Positions 1 to 15,630 of a stretch of 64,000 bases of DNA are shown piece by piece (within the stretch, counting starts at the first letter, position 1; every line of letters begins with the position of its first letter). Made by a program: the position numbers and the translations under genes. The notes beneath the pieces were generated by a model, which saw nothing but the letters and a program-made list of their open reading frames with translations, ran no database searches and was not told the origin of the DNA. Source of the DNA: Nansenia antarctica (Eukaryota > Chordata > Actinopteri > Argentiniformes > Microstomatidae); assembly GCA_963989245.1 (NCBI GenBank), contig OZ022339.1, positions 61,468,353-61,532,352 on the forward strand, written 5' to 3'.

Positions 1-2
1 TG

Positions 3-527
3 GGGAGGTCCTTCACCCTGGTGACAGACCACGTGCCGCTGAAGTGGATGGCGACGGCGAAGGACACTAACGCCAGGGTAACACGGTGGTTCCTCCTACT
101 ACAGGATTACAACTTTCAGGTGGACCACCAGCCCGGGAAGGAGAACAGGAACGCAGACGCGCTGTCCAGACTGGATGCCTGTCTCTGGGCTTTCGAGAGG
201 GACCACAATGTTGAGCTGAGGAGGAGGAAGTGTGGTGACCCGCACGCAGCCCCGGGTATACCTGGCCTTCAGCACCCTGGACAGCGGCCGCATAGATTAA
301 GGGGCAGCGTAATTAACGAAGTCTACGCCCAACACACCCGGCTGGTGCACATCACTCCATCAGGTCGAGGGCTCGTTGCGGCAATGCGGAGCACCTGCGA
401 CGCGAACAGGTGGAGGAATGAAAAGGAGAGGCGGAGGCGTCAGAAAGGGAGCGAGAGGCTACGCGACGACACGCGTATGGGTGAGGGCTGTGGTACGGCG
501 GATAAGATCAATGCCTGGTGGAATTAA
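3..527 (+). CDS. partial pol polyprotein, RNase H C-terminal end
   Basis: This open frame runs off the left edge; reading from base 3 adds GRSFTLV before TDHVPLKWM. The first 55 or so residues carry the end of a gypsy-type RNase H: the TDH motif, RVTRWFLLLQDYNF, and the closing DHQPGKENRNADALSR, a signature of the C-terminal end of this domain. The host role would be degrading the RNA strand of the RNA-DNA hybrid during reverse transcription in the particle. Past about residue 75 the frame enters the LTR at base 231 and becomes low-complexity Arg-rich sequence, so the natural pol end is probably near there and the tail to 527 may be incidental. No integrase follows. Confidence 0.8.
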   Translation, partial: GRSFTLVTDHVPLKWMATAKDTNARVTRWFLLLQDYNFQVDHQPGKENRNADALSRLDACLWAFERDHNVELRRRKCGDPHAAPGIPGLQHPGQRPHRLRGSVINEVYAQHTRLVHITPSGRGLVAAMRSTCDANRWRNEKERRRRQKGSERLRDDTRMGEGCGTADKINAWWN

Positions 528-881
528 TTCTGTGTCTTGTTCCCCACAGTAAAGAGAGAGCCGGGAGTAGGGAGAGCGTGAGCCCGCCTGCCGATAGCGG
601 AGCGACCAGCCCCTCTGCCCAAATACCCCCCGGAGCTCGGAGACGGGACACCGGAGTGTCCCCCCGAGAGGAATTAAGTCCACCCTTTTGCCCTCCCCTA
701 GAGGCACCTTAAGTTCCACCGTTAGCCGCCCGGAGGCGAGTTTTAGTTGGACCTTTTTGCTTTCTCCGTAACTCTTCTTTTTTCTAAATAAATACGTCCA
801 GTGGGCGGTTTTGAAACTTTAGCGCTGTGTTGTCTCCTGTCTGGGTGGTGTGTTTACCGGGTCTACGTGGTGGTCACCACA
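231..881 (+). repeat. 3' LTR (651 bp)
   Basis: The ends TGTGGTGACC and GGTCACCACA are perfect 10-bp inverted repeats with the canonical TG...CA termini. The left end is directly preceded by the polypurine tract, as needed for plus-strand priming. A polyadenylation signal AATAAA lies at 787-792, about 90 bp before the right end. The 5' LTR is outside the window, so the target duplication (5 bp expected, gtaca at 882-886) cannot be confirmed. Confidence 0.85.
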
Positions 882-884
882 GTA

Positions 885-937
885 CACAGAGACTGAGAAC
901 GTCCACAGAGACTGAGAACGTCCACAGAGACTGAGAC
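885..937 (+). repeat. 19-bp tandem repeat, about 2.8 copies
   Basis: The unit cacagagactgagaacgtc occurs twice perfectly and a third time in part, directly after the LTR. It looks like a small local duplication. Confidence 0.8.
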
Positions 938-1049
938 AGACCTTTTCCCAAAACTGTTTGTGGTGCTGGTAGAAAGCCAGTGGGAAGTACAGAAAGACTG
1001 TGTAAGGTAGGGAGATGAAAGGGATATGGAAAGTTAGATCTTTACCTTT

Positions 1050-1185
1050 TCTTTTTAGTGTTTTCCCCTGCTTTTATATTCATTCTATGCATGTATATGT
1101 TTTTATATTCACTTTATGTTCTTATTCCTGTTGTAAAGCACTTTGAGCTGCATTTCTTGTATGAAAGGTGCTATATAAATAAAGC

Positions 1186-1218
<33 letters not shown>
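1050..1218 (+). mobile_element. L2-like LINE 3' tail with (TTAC)n
   Basis: The segment contains aaagcactttgagctgca, then aaaggtgctatataaataaa, then eight units of a 4-bp repeat to 1218. This is the layout of the 3' end of vertebrate L2/CR1-type LINEs, whose copies end in short tandem repeats and are usually 5'-truncated. A sister copy lies at 18121-18232 and an inverted one at 40436-40513. Confidence 0.7.
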
Positions 1219-1219
<1 letters not shown>

Positions 1220-1557
1220 TGGCTTGTAAACAAGCTTATGTTTTAGGACATGTTCAAAAGTAAGGACTGTGTGATCATCTAGTTATGTGTAGTTATGTGT
1301 TTTTAGCATGTTGATGTTCTATCAGCATGTTGTGATGTGCTAAACATGCAGTTAAATGTTTATAACGATGTTCTTTCACATAGCTTAGCTGCTAGCTAGC
1401 TACCAACACAATGGTAGCAAATGCATCTGTTTTGATTCAGAGTGATTTTCTCAGGTATTTGGTTTGAGGTGTACCAACATTCAACTAAGCATCTTATGCA
1501 ACTTCTTCAGATCTCAATGTATGACACATCATTTGAAAGCGTACAATCTGCACTTTC

Positions 1558-1598
<41 letters not shown>

Positions 1599-1605
1599 AA
1601 AAGAC
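1219..1605 (+). mobile_element. left-truncated derivative of transposon family Y
   Basis: Starting at acatggcttgtaaacaa, this matches the right half of the 31519-31944 copy and, inverted, 2337-2710. It ends in a degenerate gactctgtcacat terminus. A (CAA)n tract at 1559-1598 expands the A-rich part before the end. The left half is missing where the LINE tail begins. Confidence 0.6.
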
Positions 1606-2336
1606 TCTGTCACATATTTACAACAAATCAGATGACTTTTTTGTAGGAATAGCTAATTTTTCTTTCAAAAGTAATCTGATTCATTGTGAATTTTACCTCA
1701 GGCTGTATGTGTTTGTGTAGAGTAAGATTGACAGTATTGTATCCTCTAAGTCAATTATGTTACTGAAGTTGATATTCCATAGAGTTCATTGGAGATTTGA
1801 TGGTATTGGATTCATTAGGTCTGCTGATGCCATATTAAGAAACTGTAATTTGGTGCTGGGGAAATATTAAACATAGGCATTTTGTTCAATTACTTTCTAT
1901 AAATTAGTTTCTCTGTTGCCAACATATAGATTAGATTTTGTCCTGTGGCAGAAAAACAGCATGGCTGTGGATCGACAAAGAATGCAATGTCCACAGAAAA
2001 TAAATCTGCTCTATAGTTTGACGTTTGTCCCTAAACATTTGCACATTTAATTCCTACCGACTTTATGTTGCATATTGAATGGAAAAAGACACAAAGCTAT
2101 CCAAGCACGAGACATTGACCAATTTTATTGACCGAGATGATAAATCAAAATATAATGCTCAAGCAATTATGCAACTCACTTGTCATTTGCAACTTATGAG
2201 CAGTAGTGTGGGGGTATATGACATTTCCCATTGGGTGAGGTTTTGAATAAGCGCTATAGCAGCTGTGAGGGAACGTGTGAGGAAAATCAAGACCTCTGCA
2301 GGAACTGAACGAAAATCTTAGAGAAGGAGAGAAAAT
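1606..2336. other. no gene seen
   Basis: This is AT-rich unique-looking sequence between two Y derivatives. All frames are short and no splice-flanked exon or structured RNA was recognised. Confidence 0.5.
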
Positions 2337-3471
2337 GTGACAAGGTCTGGTGAAAAGGTCCTCAAGTACGGCAATGTCATGTTTCAGTTTTTTCCAGATT
2401 ATTAAACTGCAGATAGTAAGATTTCAAATGATATGTCATACATTTAAATCTCAAATCTCAAATAGTTTAAGAAGATATGCTTATTTGAATGTTGGTACCC
2501 CTCAAACCAAATACTAGAGAAACAAAACAGAACTGAATCAACACACTCAAAACAGTAAGCTAGCAAGGAACATCACTATGAACATAGCACACCGCAACTT
2601 GCTGATAGAACATCAACATGCTAAAAACACATAACAGCACATAATTAGATGATCACACAGTCCTTGCTTTTGCACACATCCTAAAATCTACGTTTGTTCA
2701 CAAGCCACGTTTCACCTAGGCCAAGCTCCACCTGCTGCGTTGCGTCAACTCGCCATCGACGTTGCGTCAACTTCCCGTTGTCCAAGCTCCACCTGCAGCG
2801 TTGCGTCAACGTCAACGTTCTACTCTAGCTCCACTGGCATTTTTTGTATACGGGAGTAATTTCACCCTTGACTGCAATTATGTCCACAACAATAACAACA
2901 TCATACAGAACATTTTCCAATCAGGGTAATATTTTATCTACATATTCCCAAATAGATAGTTGCTAGTTCAGTAGATGTTCAACTAACTGTCAACAACATT
3001 TCAACTAACTAACCACTAATCCTAAACCTTGCCCTAACCTTAAATCTAACCCTATCCTTAACCATAAATCTAGTTACATATCAACAGAGTTGCAGTTGAT
3101 AGTTTGATTAGCTGTGGATCAATAAAGTGCGAAAATATTTTTCGACCTCAAGGATGAGCCGTTCGTCGTCCATTCCTGCAACAAGAGTTCACCACAGGTG
3201 CGGTGATTGACGCCCCACGTGGGCGCCCCATGGCCATGGTGGAGCTTGGCCGTTACCCAGTAGCCTACAGCAGACTATACAGTGAATCCAATTCACAAAT
3301 GGTAAGTATTTAGTGATCCAAAAACTGTTGTTTGTTATATCAAGTGGGCTCTTCAATACTAAGCTTTTGTAATATTATGGCCCAAAAAACAGAATTAAAA
3401 AAAAAACGTTTTGGTCATTTACACGACTTGAGAATTGCCAACATGCGGACCTTTTCACCAGACCGTGTCAC
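2337..3471 (-). mobile_element. non-autonomous derivative of transposon family Y, with nested MITE
   Basis: The ends are gtgacaaggtctggt at 2337 and accagaccgtgtcac at 3471, the terminal motif shared by all Y and X copies. Read on the minus strand it matches 31519-31944 from end to end, including the ggatcactaaata and catggcttgtaaac blocks, but is interrupted by a separate palindromic element at about 2716-3252. No coding remnant is seen, so it is an internally deleted copy. Confidence 0.65.
2716..3252. mobile_element. MITE with ggccaagctccacc inverted ends
   Basis: The terminal inverted repeat ggccaagctccacc at 2719 is matched by ggtggagcttggcc near 3250. The interior holds cgttgcgtcaac repeats near the left end and a degenerate ctaaccct-type stretch around 3010-3075. 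It interrupts a Y derivative, so it is the younger insertion. The target duplication is too decayed to call. Confidence 0.55.
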
Positions 3472-3627
3472 AATGTGCTTGCTTAACCAACTACTGTGCT
3501 GCGTAACCAACCAGTGGCGGCTGGTGCTAAAATGTTTGGGTGGGGCACAGGTTATGGGGGCATGCTCCACGGGGAAGAATATCAACTTTAAAATCTGGAT
3601 TTACAGTCAATTTTAGCATGAGAATAG

Positions 3628-4606
3628 CTCTACCCCCCTGTACAGACCTCGCCATCCCCTCTACCCCCCTGTACAGACCTCTTCATCCCCTCTACCCCCC
3701 TGTACAGACCTCTTCATCCCCTCTACCCACCTCTACAGACCTCTTCATCCCCTCTACCCCCCTGTACAGACCTCTTCATCCCCTCTACCCACCTCTACAG
3801 ACCTCTTCATCCCCTCTACCCACCTCTACAGACCTCTTCATCCCCTCTACCCACCTCTACAGACCTCTCCATCCCCTCTACCCCCCTGTACAGACCTCTC
3901 CATCCCCTCTACCCCCTGTACAGACCTCTCCATCCCCTCTACCCCCTGTACAGACCTCTTCATCCCCTCTACCCTCCTCTACAGACCTCTTCATCCCCTC
4001 TACCCTCCTCTACAGACCTCTTCATCGACTCTACCCCCCTGTACAGACCTCTTCATCCCCTCTACCCCCCCTGTACAGACCTCTCCATCCCCTCTACCCT
4101 CCTCTACAGACCTCTCCATCCCCTCTACCCTCCTCTACAGACCCTCCTCTACAGACCTCTTCATCCCCTCTACCCCCCTGTACAGACCTCTTCATCCCCT
4201 CTACCCCCCTGTACAGACCTCTTCATACCCTCTACCCCCCTGTACAGACCTCGTCATCCCCTCTACCCCCCTGTACAGACCTCTTCATCCCCTCTACCCC
4301 TCTGTACAGACCTCTTCATCCCCTCTACCCCTCTGTACAGACCTCTTCATCCCCTGTACAGACCTCTTCATCCCCTCTACCCCCCTGTACAGACCTCTTC
4401 ATCCCCTCTACCCCCCCTGTACAGACCTCTTCATCCCCTCTACCCCCCTGTACAGACCTCTTCATCCCCTCTACCCCCCTGTACAGACCTCTTCATCCCC
4501 TCTACCCCCCTGTACAGACCTCTCCATCCCCTCTACCCCCCCTGTACAGACCTCTTCATCACCTCTACCCCCCTGTACAGACCTCTTCATCACCTCTACC
4601 CCCCCC
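3628..4606 (+). repeat. 31-bp minisatellite, about 31 copies
   Basis: The unit is close to ctctacccccctgtacagacc plus tcttcatcccct, with 30-32 bp variants. Because 31 is not a multiple of three and no frame of the unit has a stop on the plus strand, the array sits in a 401-residue open frame (3540-4745) of period 31 residues that cycles through all three frames (PVQTSSSPLPPCTD, LFIPSTPLYRP, LHPLYP). I take this frame as an artefact of the array, not a gene. Confidence 0.95.
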
Positions 4607-4685
4607 CAGTTTTCTCTACAGTTTCTACACGTCAACGTGTACCGAAACACTTGTTTCCAACGTGGTCCTACGTTTCTCCTACACC

Positions 4686-4748
4686 AAGACACATACAAAG
4701 AGCATAGAAACATACAAAGAGCATAGAAACATACAAAGAGCATAGAAG
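4686..4748 (+). repeat. 20-bp tandem repeat, three copies
   Basis: The unit acatacaaagagcatagaa(a) occurs three times in a row near the right end of the minisatellite, inside the hAT element. Confidence 0.85.
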
Positions 4749-4910
4749 ATACAATCAGAATACAGTCTGCCATTCCTTCTCCCAGCATCGATTTGGTTTT
4801 CCTATCATGACTGAAGGACAGATGATTCACTTACTTACACAAGTTTGACTTCGGTAATAGGTCCAGTTGCAATATCATCAAGTTGGGAACAAAAGATGCC
4901 TCCTTCTAAT

Positions 4911-5159
4911 CCATTTGTTCAATTTGTTTACAAAGTCCGGTAGTGGAAAGCAGAACAACGCATTTGTTACTTCACATCCCGCTAGCCATGTTTTCTTCTC
5001 ATACCAACCCCTCGTAAATCCTCGGTTATACGATTTTCCAATTTTCCCTGCCTTTGTATAAACTTGCTTTATAATTAAATTTGGTCTGGGTGGTCCTAAT
5101 TCCTTTACTGTTAATTTCTCCTGGTTGCTACGACGGCTGAACGGTGTTTCTTTTAAAGA
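4911..5159 (-). pseudogene. hAT transposase N-terminal remnant (TTF-type zinc finger)
   Basis: On the minus strand the frame reads SLKETPFSRRSNQEKL, then ELGPPRP, then GKSYNRGFTRGWYEKKTWLAGC and NALFCFPLPDF. The spacing of W-L-x-G-C and A-L-F-C-F matches the TTF-type finger at the start of DUF4371/ZMYM1-like hAT transposases, which binds the transposon ends. The remnant is about 80 residues; the frame upstream (to 5441) does not look coding and the rest of the transposase is absent. It lies antisense within the 3512-5568 element, which supports its origin. Confidence 0.75.
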
Positions 5160-5576
5160 TTCAACCGCAGGTGAACGAACGTGATCTGAAATGTAGGTTA
5201 AAGCTACGCCGGCCGTATGACATGACGTAAGCACGTACGATTCTTTGTGCATGTCCCAAAACCCCATAGACAAATGACCGAATGGCCTGAAGTTACCAAA
5301 ATAGATTTTACATGCAAGTCTACGAGAACAGCCTAGTGCAATTTCGAGTAGACTGAAAGTTGCCCTGAAAGGGGCGGGACTTGAAGCTGATTGGAACATA
5401 CTCCACAGAACACTAGCTGATTGGACTATGATATACTCCACAGAACACTAGCTGATTGGACTATGATATTCAGAAGCAACACTGTCTAGAAGTCATAGAA
5501 AAAAAATCTCTCTCTTCTCCCTTTGGTGGGGCATTGTCCAATTGCCCCTAATGAACCAGCCTCCCCTGTAACCAAC

Positions 5577-6038
5577 CCGAGTCAAGGACACTGCTAGCCT
5601 AGGCCTAGGCATGATATTGAGGAGCAACTGTAAAGCCTGGGCTACACCATGGACATCAACCTCAGTAGTGCCTGTGCGTTTAATTTCGGCGCCCATGTTA
5701 ATGGGTTAGAGCAGCCACACAGCGGGTGTGAGACGCGTGTGTCAAGCGTGTCTCACGCTGGCTACAGCGGCACACCATCTAGACATTCGGACCCTCGCCT
5801 ATCTTTGCCGCGTGTGTGAAAATTATCTGTTGATAGTCATATTGACATCATACCAGAAACATACACTACAGTTTCAATGTCAACATCTGTAAATATGTCA
5901 TAAACATGTTTAAATCAACACTATCTGTTGTTAATAAGTGAAAAAGAAGTGTGGACATTGCAGTTTAAAAAATATATAAATACAAATAAATTAGAACTGT
6001 GTAAACACGTTCTATGACAAGTCGAGACATGTCTAAAC

Positions 6039-6042
<4 letters not shown>
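5577..6042. other. no gene seen; GC-rich palindromic patch
   Basis: Around 5700-5790 there is a self-complementary patch built on gtgtgagacgcgtgtgtcaa and gtgtctcacgc, which could be part of an old MITE. The remainder is AT-rich without coding frames. Confidence 0.4.

Positions 6043-6115
<73 letters not shown>
6043..6115 (+). repeat. (CT)n microsatellite
   Basis: This is an uninterrupted CT tract of 73 bp. The arginine-glutamate frames over it are artefacts. Confidence 0.97.
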
Positions 6116-6118
<3 letters not shown>

Positions 6119-6250
6119 CAACGAGGCTGGCAGTAGCAGCTCCGCAGTAGAGCCACAGCAGAAACGCTGTCTGTATGGAAGCTGCAAGCATGAGAGTCAC
6201 AGCAGTTCCACCACACACACATGCTGCTGACGTAGACGTTAGCGTTGTGT
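6116..6250 (-). repeat. fragment related to the 49855-50030 repeat
   Basis: Read on the minus strand this contains gtggctctactgcggagctg followed by ctactgccagcc, very similar to bases near 49915-49950. It is a dispersed repeat end, probably of a Harbinger-type element. Confidence 0.45.
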
Positions 6251-6455
6251 ATGAGTCATAAGGCTTCAGAGATGCAAGTTATCTTTCATGCAAGTAAATC
6301 TAAAAACCTCTCATAACCACAGGACAATAGATCTACCTGTAAACAAGATCTGTCTGACTCTATAAGCTAGTTGTTTTTACAGGTACAGCGGCCCTGTCTC
6401 TCCTTCCCCATCTCCATCCACTCTGATGAAACAAGTAGGTGATGGTCTTTGGAAT

Positions 6456-6456
<1 letters not shown>

Positions 6457-6500
<44 letters not shown>
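6457..6500 (+). repeat. (AC)n microsatellite
   Basis: A perfect AC tract of 44 bp. Confidence 0.97.
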
Positions 6501-10140
<3,640 letters not shown>

Positions 10141-10215
10141 ATAAATAGTTAGATAGGTACTTTATTGATCCCGGAGGGGAAATTCAGGCATTACAGCAGC
10201 TCAGACAAGAAAACA
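10141..10215 (-). mobile_element. LINE 3' tail, minus strand
   Basis: The reverse complement reads gaatttcccctccgggatca followed by ataaagtacctatctaac, the typical 3' end of a fish non-LTR retrotransposon with its short tandem tail. Only about 75 bp remain. Confidence 0.6.
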
Positions 10216-10530
10216 ACAACAACTAAATTGATTGATTGATTGAGAATGTTTATTTTGGTCCCCTATACAATTCACAATACAGATATTAAAAAATGTACAC
10301 AGTCACAATTCATAACTAAATAAAGTAAAAAATAGATAAAAATACAAAATAAAGATAGGCCAATAGACATTTGGGACCTTATATACAGTAACCAATAGAC
10401 ATTTTGGACCATATATACAGTAAGATGAAAAGATAGAATGAGTCTTTGTGGGGTAATAATGCTTCTAATCATTACAATGTTCAAGACTGAGTTATTATGT
10501 AGGGATGTAAATCTAGAACCCAAAAATAAA
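10216..10530 (-). mobile_element. second non-LTR retrotransposon 3' end, minus strand
   Basis: A (ATTG)n run at 10226-10242 opens the segment, followed by an AT-rich 3' untranslated-like region containing two near repeats (ccaatagacatttgggacc and the same with ttttggacc). On the minus strand an 83-residue frame reads MGSRFTSLHNNS and could be the extreme C-terminus or UTR of a LINE ORF2. The family is not identified. Confidence 0.45.
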
Positions 10531-12450
10531 AAATGATATCTCCATTTGAAACGTTTCCCATCCTGTTATCGACTACTGAGGCGTCTCAGAATAGGATATA
10601 GTGTAATAAAGCCAAACGATCAGATTTTCCTGAAACAAATACATGAACAGGAACCCCCGACTATTAATTTACATCATCCAGCACACAAAGAAAGGTCCCA
10701 ACTCAATTATGGTTAAACAATTGAAGCAAAGCTCCTCCGATCCATACTGCAATTTCTGGTGGTTTTACAGTTGATACTCTATGATGAGCACTTGTATTCA
10801 GATTACAGGCGAGAAGAAGAAGAGGGGGAAAAAAAACCTCCCTTTTTTCCGCTCCTTCTGGCCGAGCCAGGGAAAATCGCATCGATCCTCATGCATTGTC
10901 TCGTTAATTTTGCTCGAGGTGTGGATTCCTTCTGATCGATACCCTGCGACTGCATCTTTATTCTTTTTGTGTAACCTATTACTGTCTGAGAAATACGAAG
11001 CCACACCACAATTAGAGCCTTAAAGCGCTGGGGGCCAATCAATAACGATAGATGTATGATCTGCTCAGCGGGAAGGAATAAGTAGTCAAAGTCACAGTGC
11101 ATGTTCTCCAAGGCTAAAGGCTAATCTGGTTGAGTGGCCTCAGTCAATGTCTAGCCTTGTTGTCATCTCCCTGCAGAGGTTAATAAGATGAGAGCCCCTA
11201 CAGCTTGTCACAATTGGGCCAGGAACAGGCGACTTGGACTTGGTCGTTATGTGATAATTGCCTCCCATGTTTTTGTAGGATCACCTTCTTGCGACTTGTG
11301 TTGGTGTTGTTGGGTTGGTTCAGTTTTGTTGGAGTGATACTTGAAACACCCAAGATGTGGGTTTGATTCCAGCTTGGGCAATGTTTAGTTGCAATGAATA
11401 CCATACTGTAGAGTGAAAGTGGTTGAAGGAGAAATCAATACACTTATGCTATTGCCAATCGAAACATTGGTGGGCAGCTATTTCTGTTAAACACTATCAA
11501 TGCTTAATCGCTGCAGATTTTTCAAGGCCATTATGTGCTGTAGTACATTGAGTATGTATAGTTTCATTAAATGTCTATAGATACTGTTTCTAAATGATCA
11601 TGTATTTCAGAAGCTGATGATTCTCAGAAAACTGGATTACCATACATATATCAGATGCAAGTTGATTCTCAGAAGATGAGGTGATAAAGTTGGTTATTAA
11701 AACAATTATACATGACAGGGTGTGCTTGATTACAATTATTGGCTCATTGTGATTCGGACCTTCAACCTGACTAACGACATCATGGTGTGACAACAGTATA
11801 ACGACATGAAGAGCAACTTAATGATGCTCATGTCATTGATAAACATTTGTGAACTGTTTCATTTGGTTGAACCTTACCCACACAACCACTCTTGGATTGT
11901 GTCTATTATGCAGATTATAGGGTTGCTGGTGGTGGTTTTATCATGAGATTTATCTCTTGATATTTTACATTGTTAGTAGTTCCCTCCATATTTCCCTCCA
12001 TGTTTTCTTCCATATCATTGACTACAGTTGGTTGCCATACTCCTGTCCTTCTCTGCTTGTCCTTTCGATGTTTTACAAGCAAATGCAATGACTATAAATC
12101 ACCTAAGTCTCCCAGCAGAACTAAGATTATCTTTAGCATAATGCCAAAGCAATAAATCAAGTGCTGCTGACTGGACAAGACAACAAAAGTTGTTTCTGGG
12201 GTTGTAATATCATTTTCATCCAGATTAGTGGACATTGACGGATTGCATAATTTCGGGGGAAAATGCAATGTGATGTTTTTTTCTGACAAGATGACAATTT
12301 TCCATCTTGTATAGCATGCAATAGTTGGGGAAATGAAAATTACATTTCCATGTTTTCATAGAAGTTTGGATAAACACATGCTTGCAGCCATTGTTGTCTG
12401 GACATGTGACAATATATGTGTGCATTTCCTTTTAGTTTACAGGTTCCTAA
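10531..12450. other. no gene seen
   Basis: Unique-looking sequence. Frames of 60-100 residues occur on both strands at 10781-11404 but show no domain signature and overlap each other. Confidence 0.5.
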
Positions 12451-12527
12451 TTACCAGGTATTTACCAGGAAAGTAGAGGATAACAATAGCAATGAATGGG
12501 TAACTAACGATAGTTAGATCAGCCACA

Positions 12528-12760
12528 GGAGTCTGGTTCCACTCAAGGTTTCTTCCTCTGAGGGAGTTTTTCCTTACCACTGTGCACTTTTTCTCCCCTC
12601 TGTGGAGTTTTTTTCCTTGGCTTACTCCTGGGTGTATGATTTGATGCTAGATCATATTGTTTCTATTGAATTTATTGTTTATTATGTTTATTATTATGTT
12701 GTTGTGAAGCATTTTGTGACATTTGTCTATGTAAACAGCCTTGTAGGTGCACGTAAACAC
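12528..12760 (+). mobile_element. retroelement 3' region, common fish type
   Basis: The segment has ctcaaggtttcttcctctga, then gggagtttttccttaccact and ttggcttactcctggg, and ends with gaagcattttgtgacat. This string of landmarks is shared by a very common dispersed fish retroelement 3' end. I am sure it is a repeat but not of the exact family. Confidence 0.55.
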
Positions 12761-15300
<2,540 letters not shown>

Positions 15301-15305
15301 CAATT

Positions 15306-15625
15306 GTGACACGGTCTGGTCTATTGGTCTGCAAGTCGACATTCGAAAAATATACACATTTCAGTGTTGTTGAAAATCAATGACACACTCGCTAATCAAC
15401 TAACACAGCTTTTTTTTTGTGAGCCTGCTAACAATGTAAAGTAGTGTTAGTTAACTAGGTAGCAGTGGGGATTACTCACCGAATCCATTGCACTGCAGCA
15501 TTTTGGCTTACCTAGCGAGTTTGTGTTGTTTTTACCAACGTTGAAATGTATTTCCGTGTTTCAGAATAAAAGTCGGAACATTTTGATTGGTTGCCGACTT
15601 GCGGCCCAAATGATCAGACCGTCAC
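15306..15625. mobile_element. MITE family X, intact copy (320 bp)
   Basis: The termini gtgacacggtctggt and gatcagaccgtcac are inverted and flanked by a 4-bp duplication aatt (15302-15305, 15626-15629). The interior is a long hairpin: ttgttgaaaatcaatgacac on the left and its complement (decayed) on the right, with ggggattactcaccgaatcc near the apex. Four more copies occur in the window (25021, 45163, 53372, 61637). There is no coding capacity. Confidence 0.8.
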
Positions 15626-15630
15626 AATTG

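Larger units (their letters stand above)
1..881 (+). mobile_element. 3' end of a Ty3/gypsy LTR retrotransposon, Gmr1-like order
   Basis: The window opens inside pol and runs through the 3' LTR. Seen: an RNase H segment (residues TDHVPLKWM near the start, then VDHQPGKENRNADALSR), an 18-nt polypurine tract at 213-230 (gagctgaggaggaggaag), and an LTR starting TGTGGTGACC at 231 and ending GGTCACCACA at 881. No integrase lies between RNase H and the LTR. In ordinary Ty3/gypsy elements integrase follows RNase H; in the fish Gmr1-like group it precedes reverse transcriptase, so RNase H is last. The order here fits Gmr1, but a deletion could mimic it. The 5' part of the element is outside the window. 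Confidence 0.85.
3512..5568. mobile_element. hAT superfamily DNA transposon, 2057 bp
   Basis: The left end CAGTGGCGGCTGGTG and right end ACCAGCCTCCCCTG are related inverted termini of the CAGNGG hAT type. A perfect 8-bp target duplication taaccaac flanks the element (3504-3511 and 5569-5576), the diagnostic length for hAT. Inside are a long 31-bp minisatellite (3628-4606), a 20-bp tandem repeat and a minus-strand exon remnant of a TTF-type zinc-finger transposase. The DDE catalytic part is missing, so the copy is non-autonomous. Confidence 0.9.

Noticed and set aside
3540..4745. 401-residue proline/serine-rich open frame
   Set aside because: It is the 31-bp minisatellite read through all three frames; no start context, splice site or domain.
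4878..5441. 187-residue minus frame as a full gene
   Set aside because: Only residues from about 95 onward match the hAT zinc-finger exon; the first half is non-coding flank.
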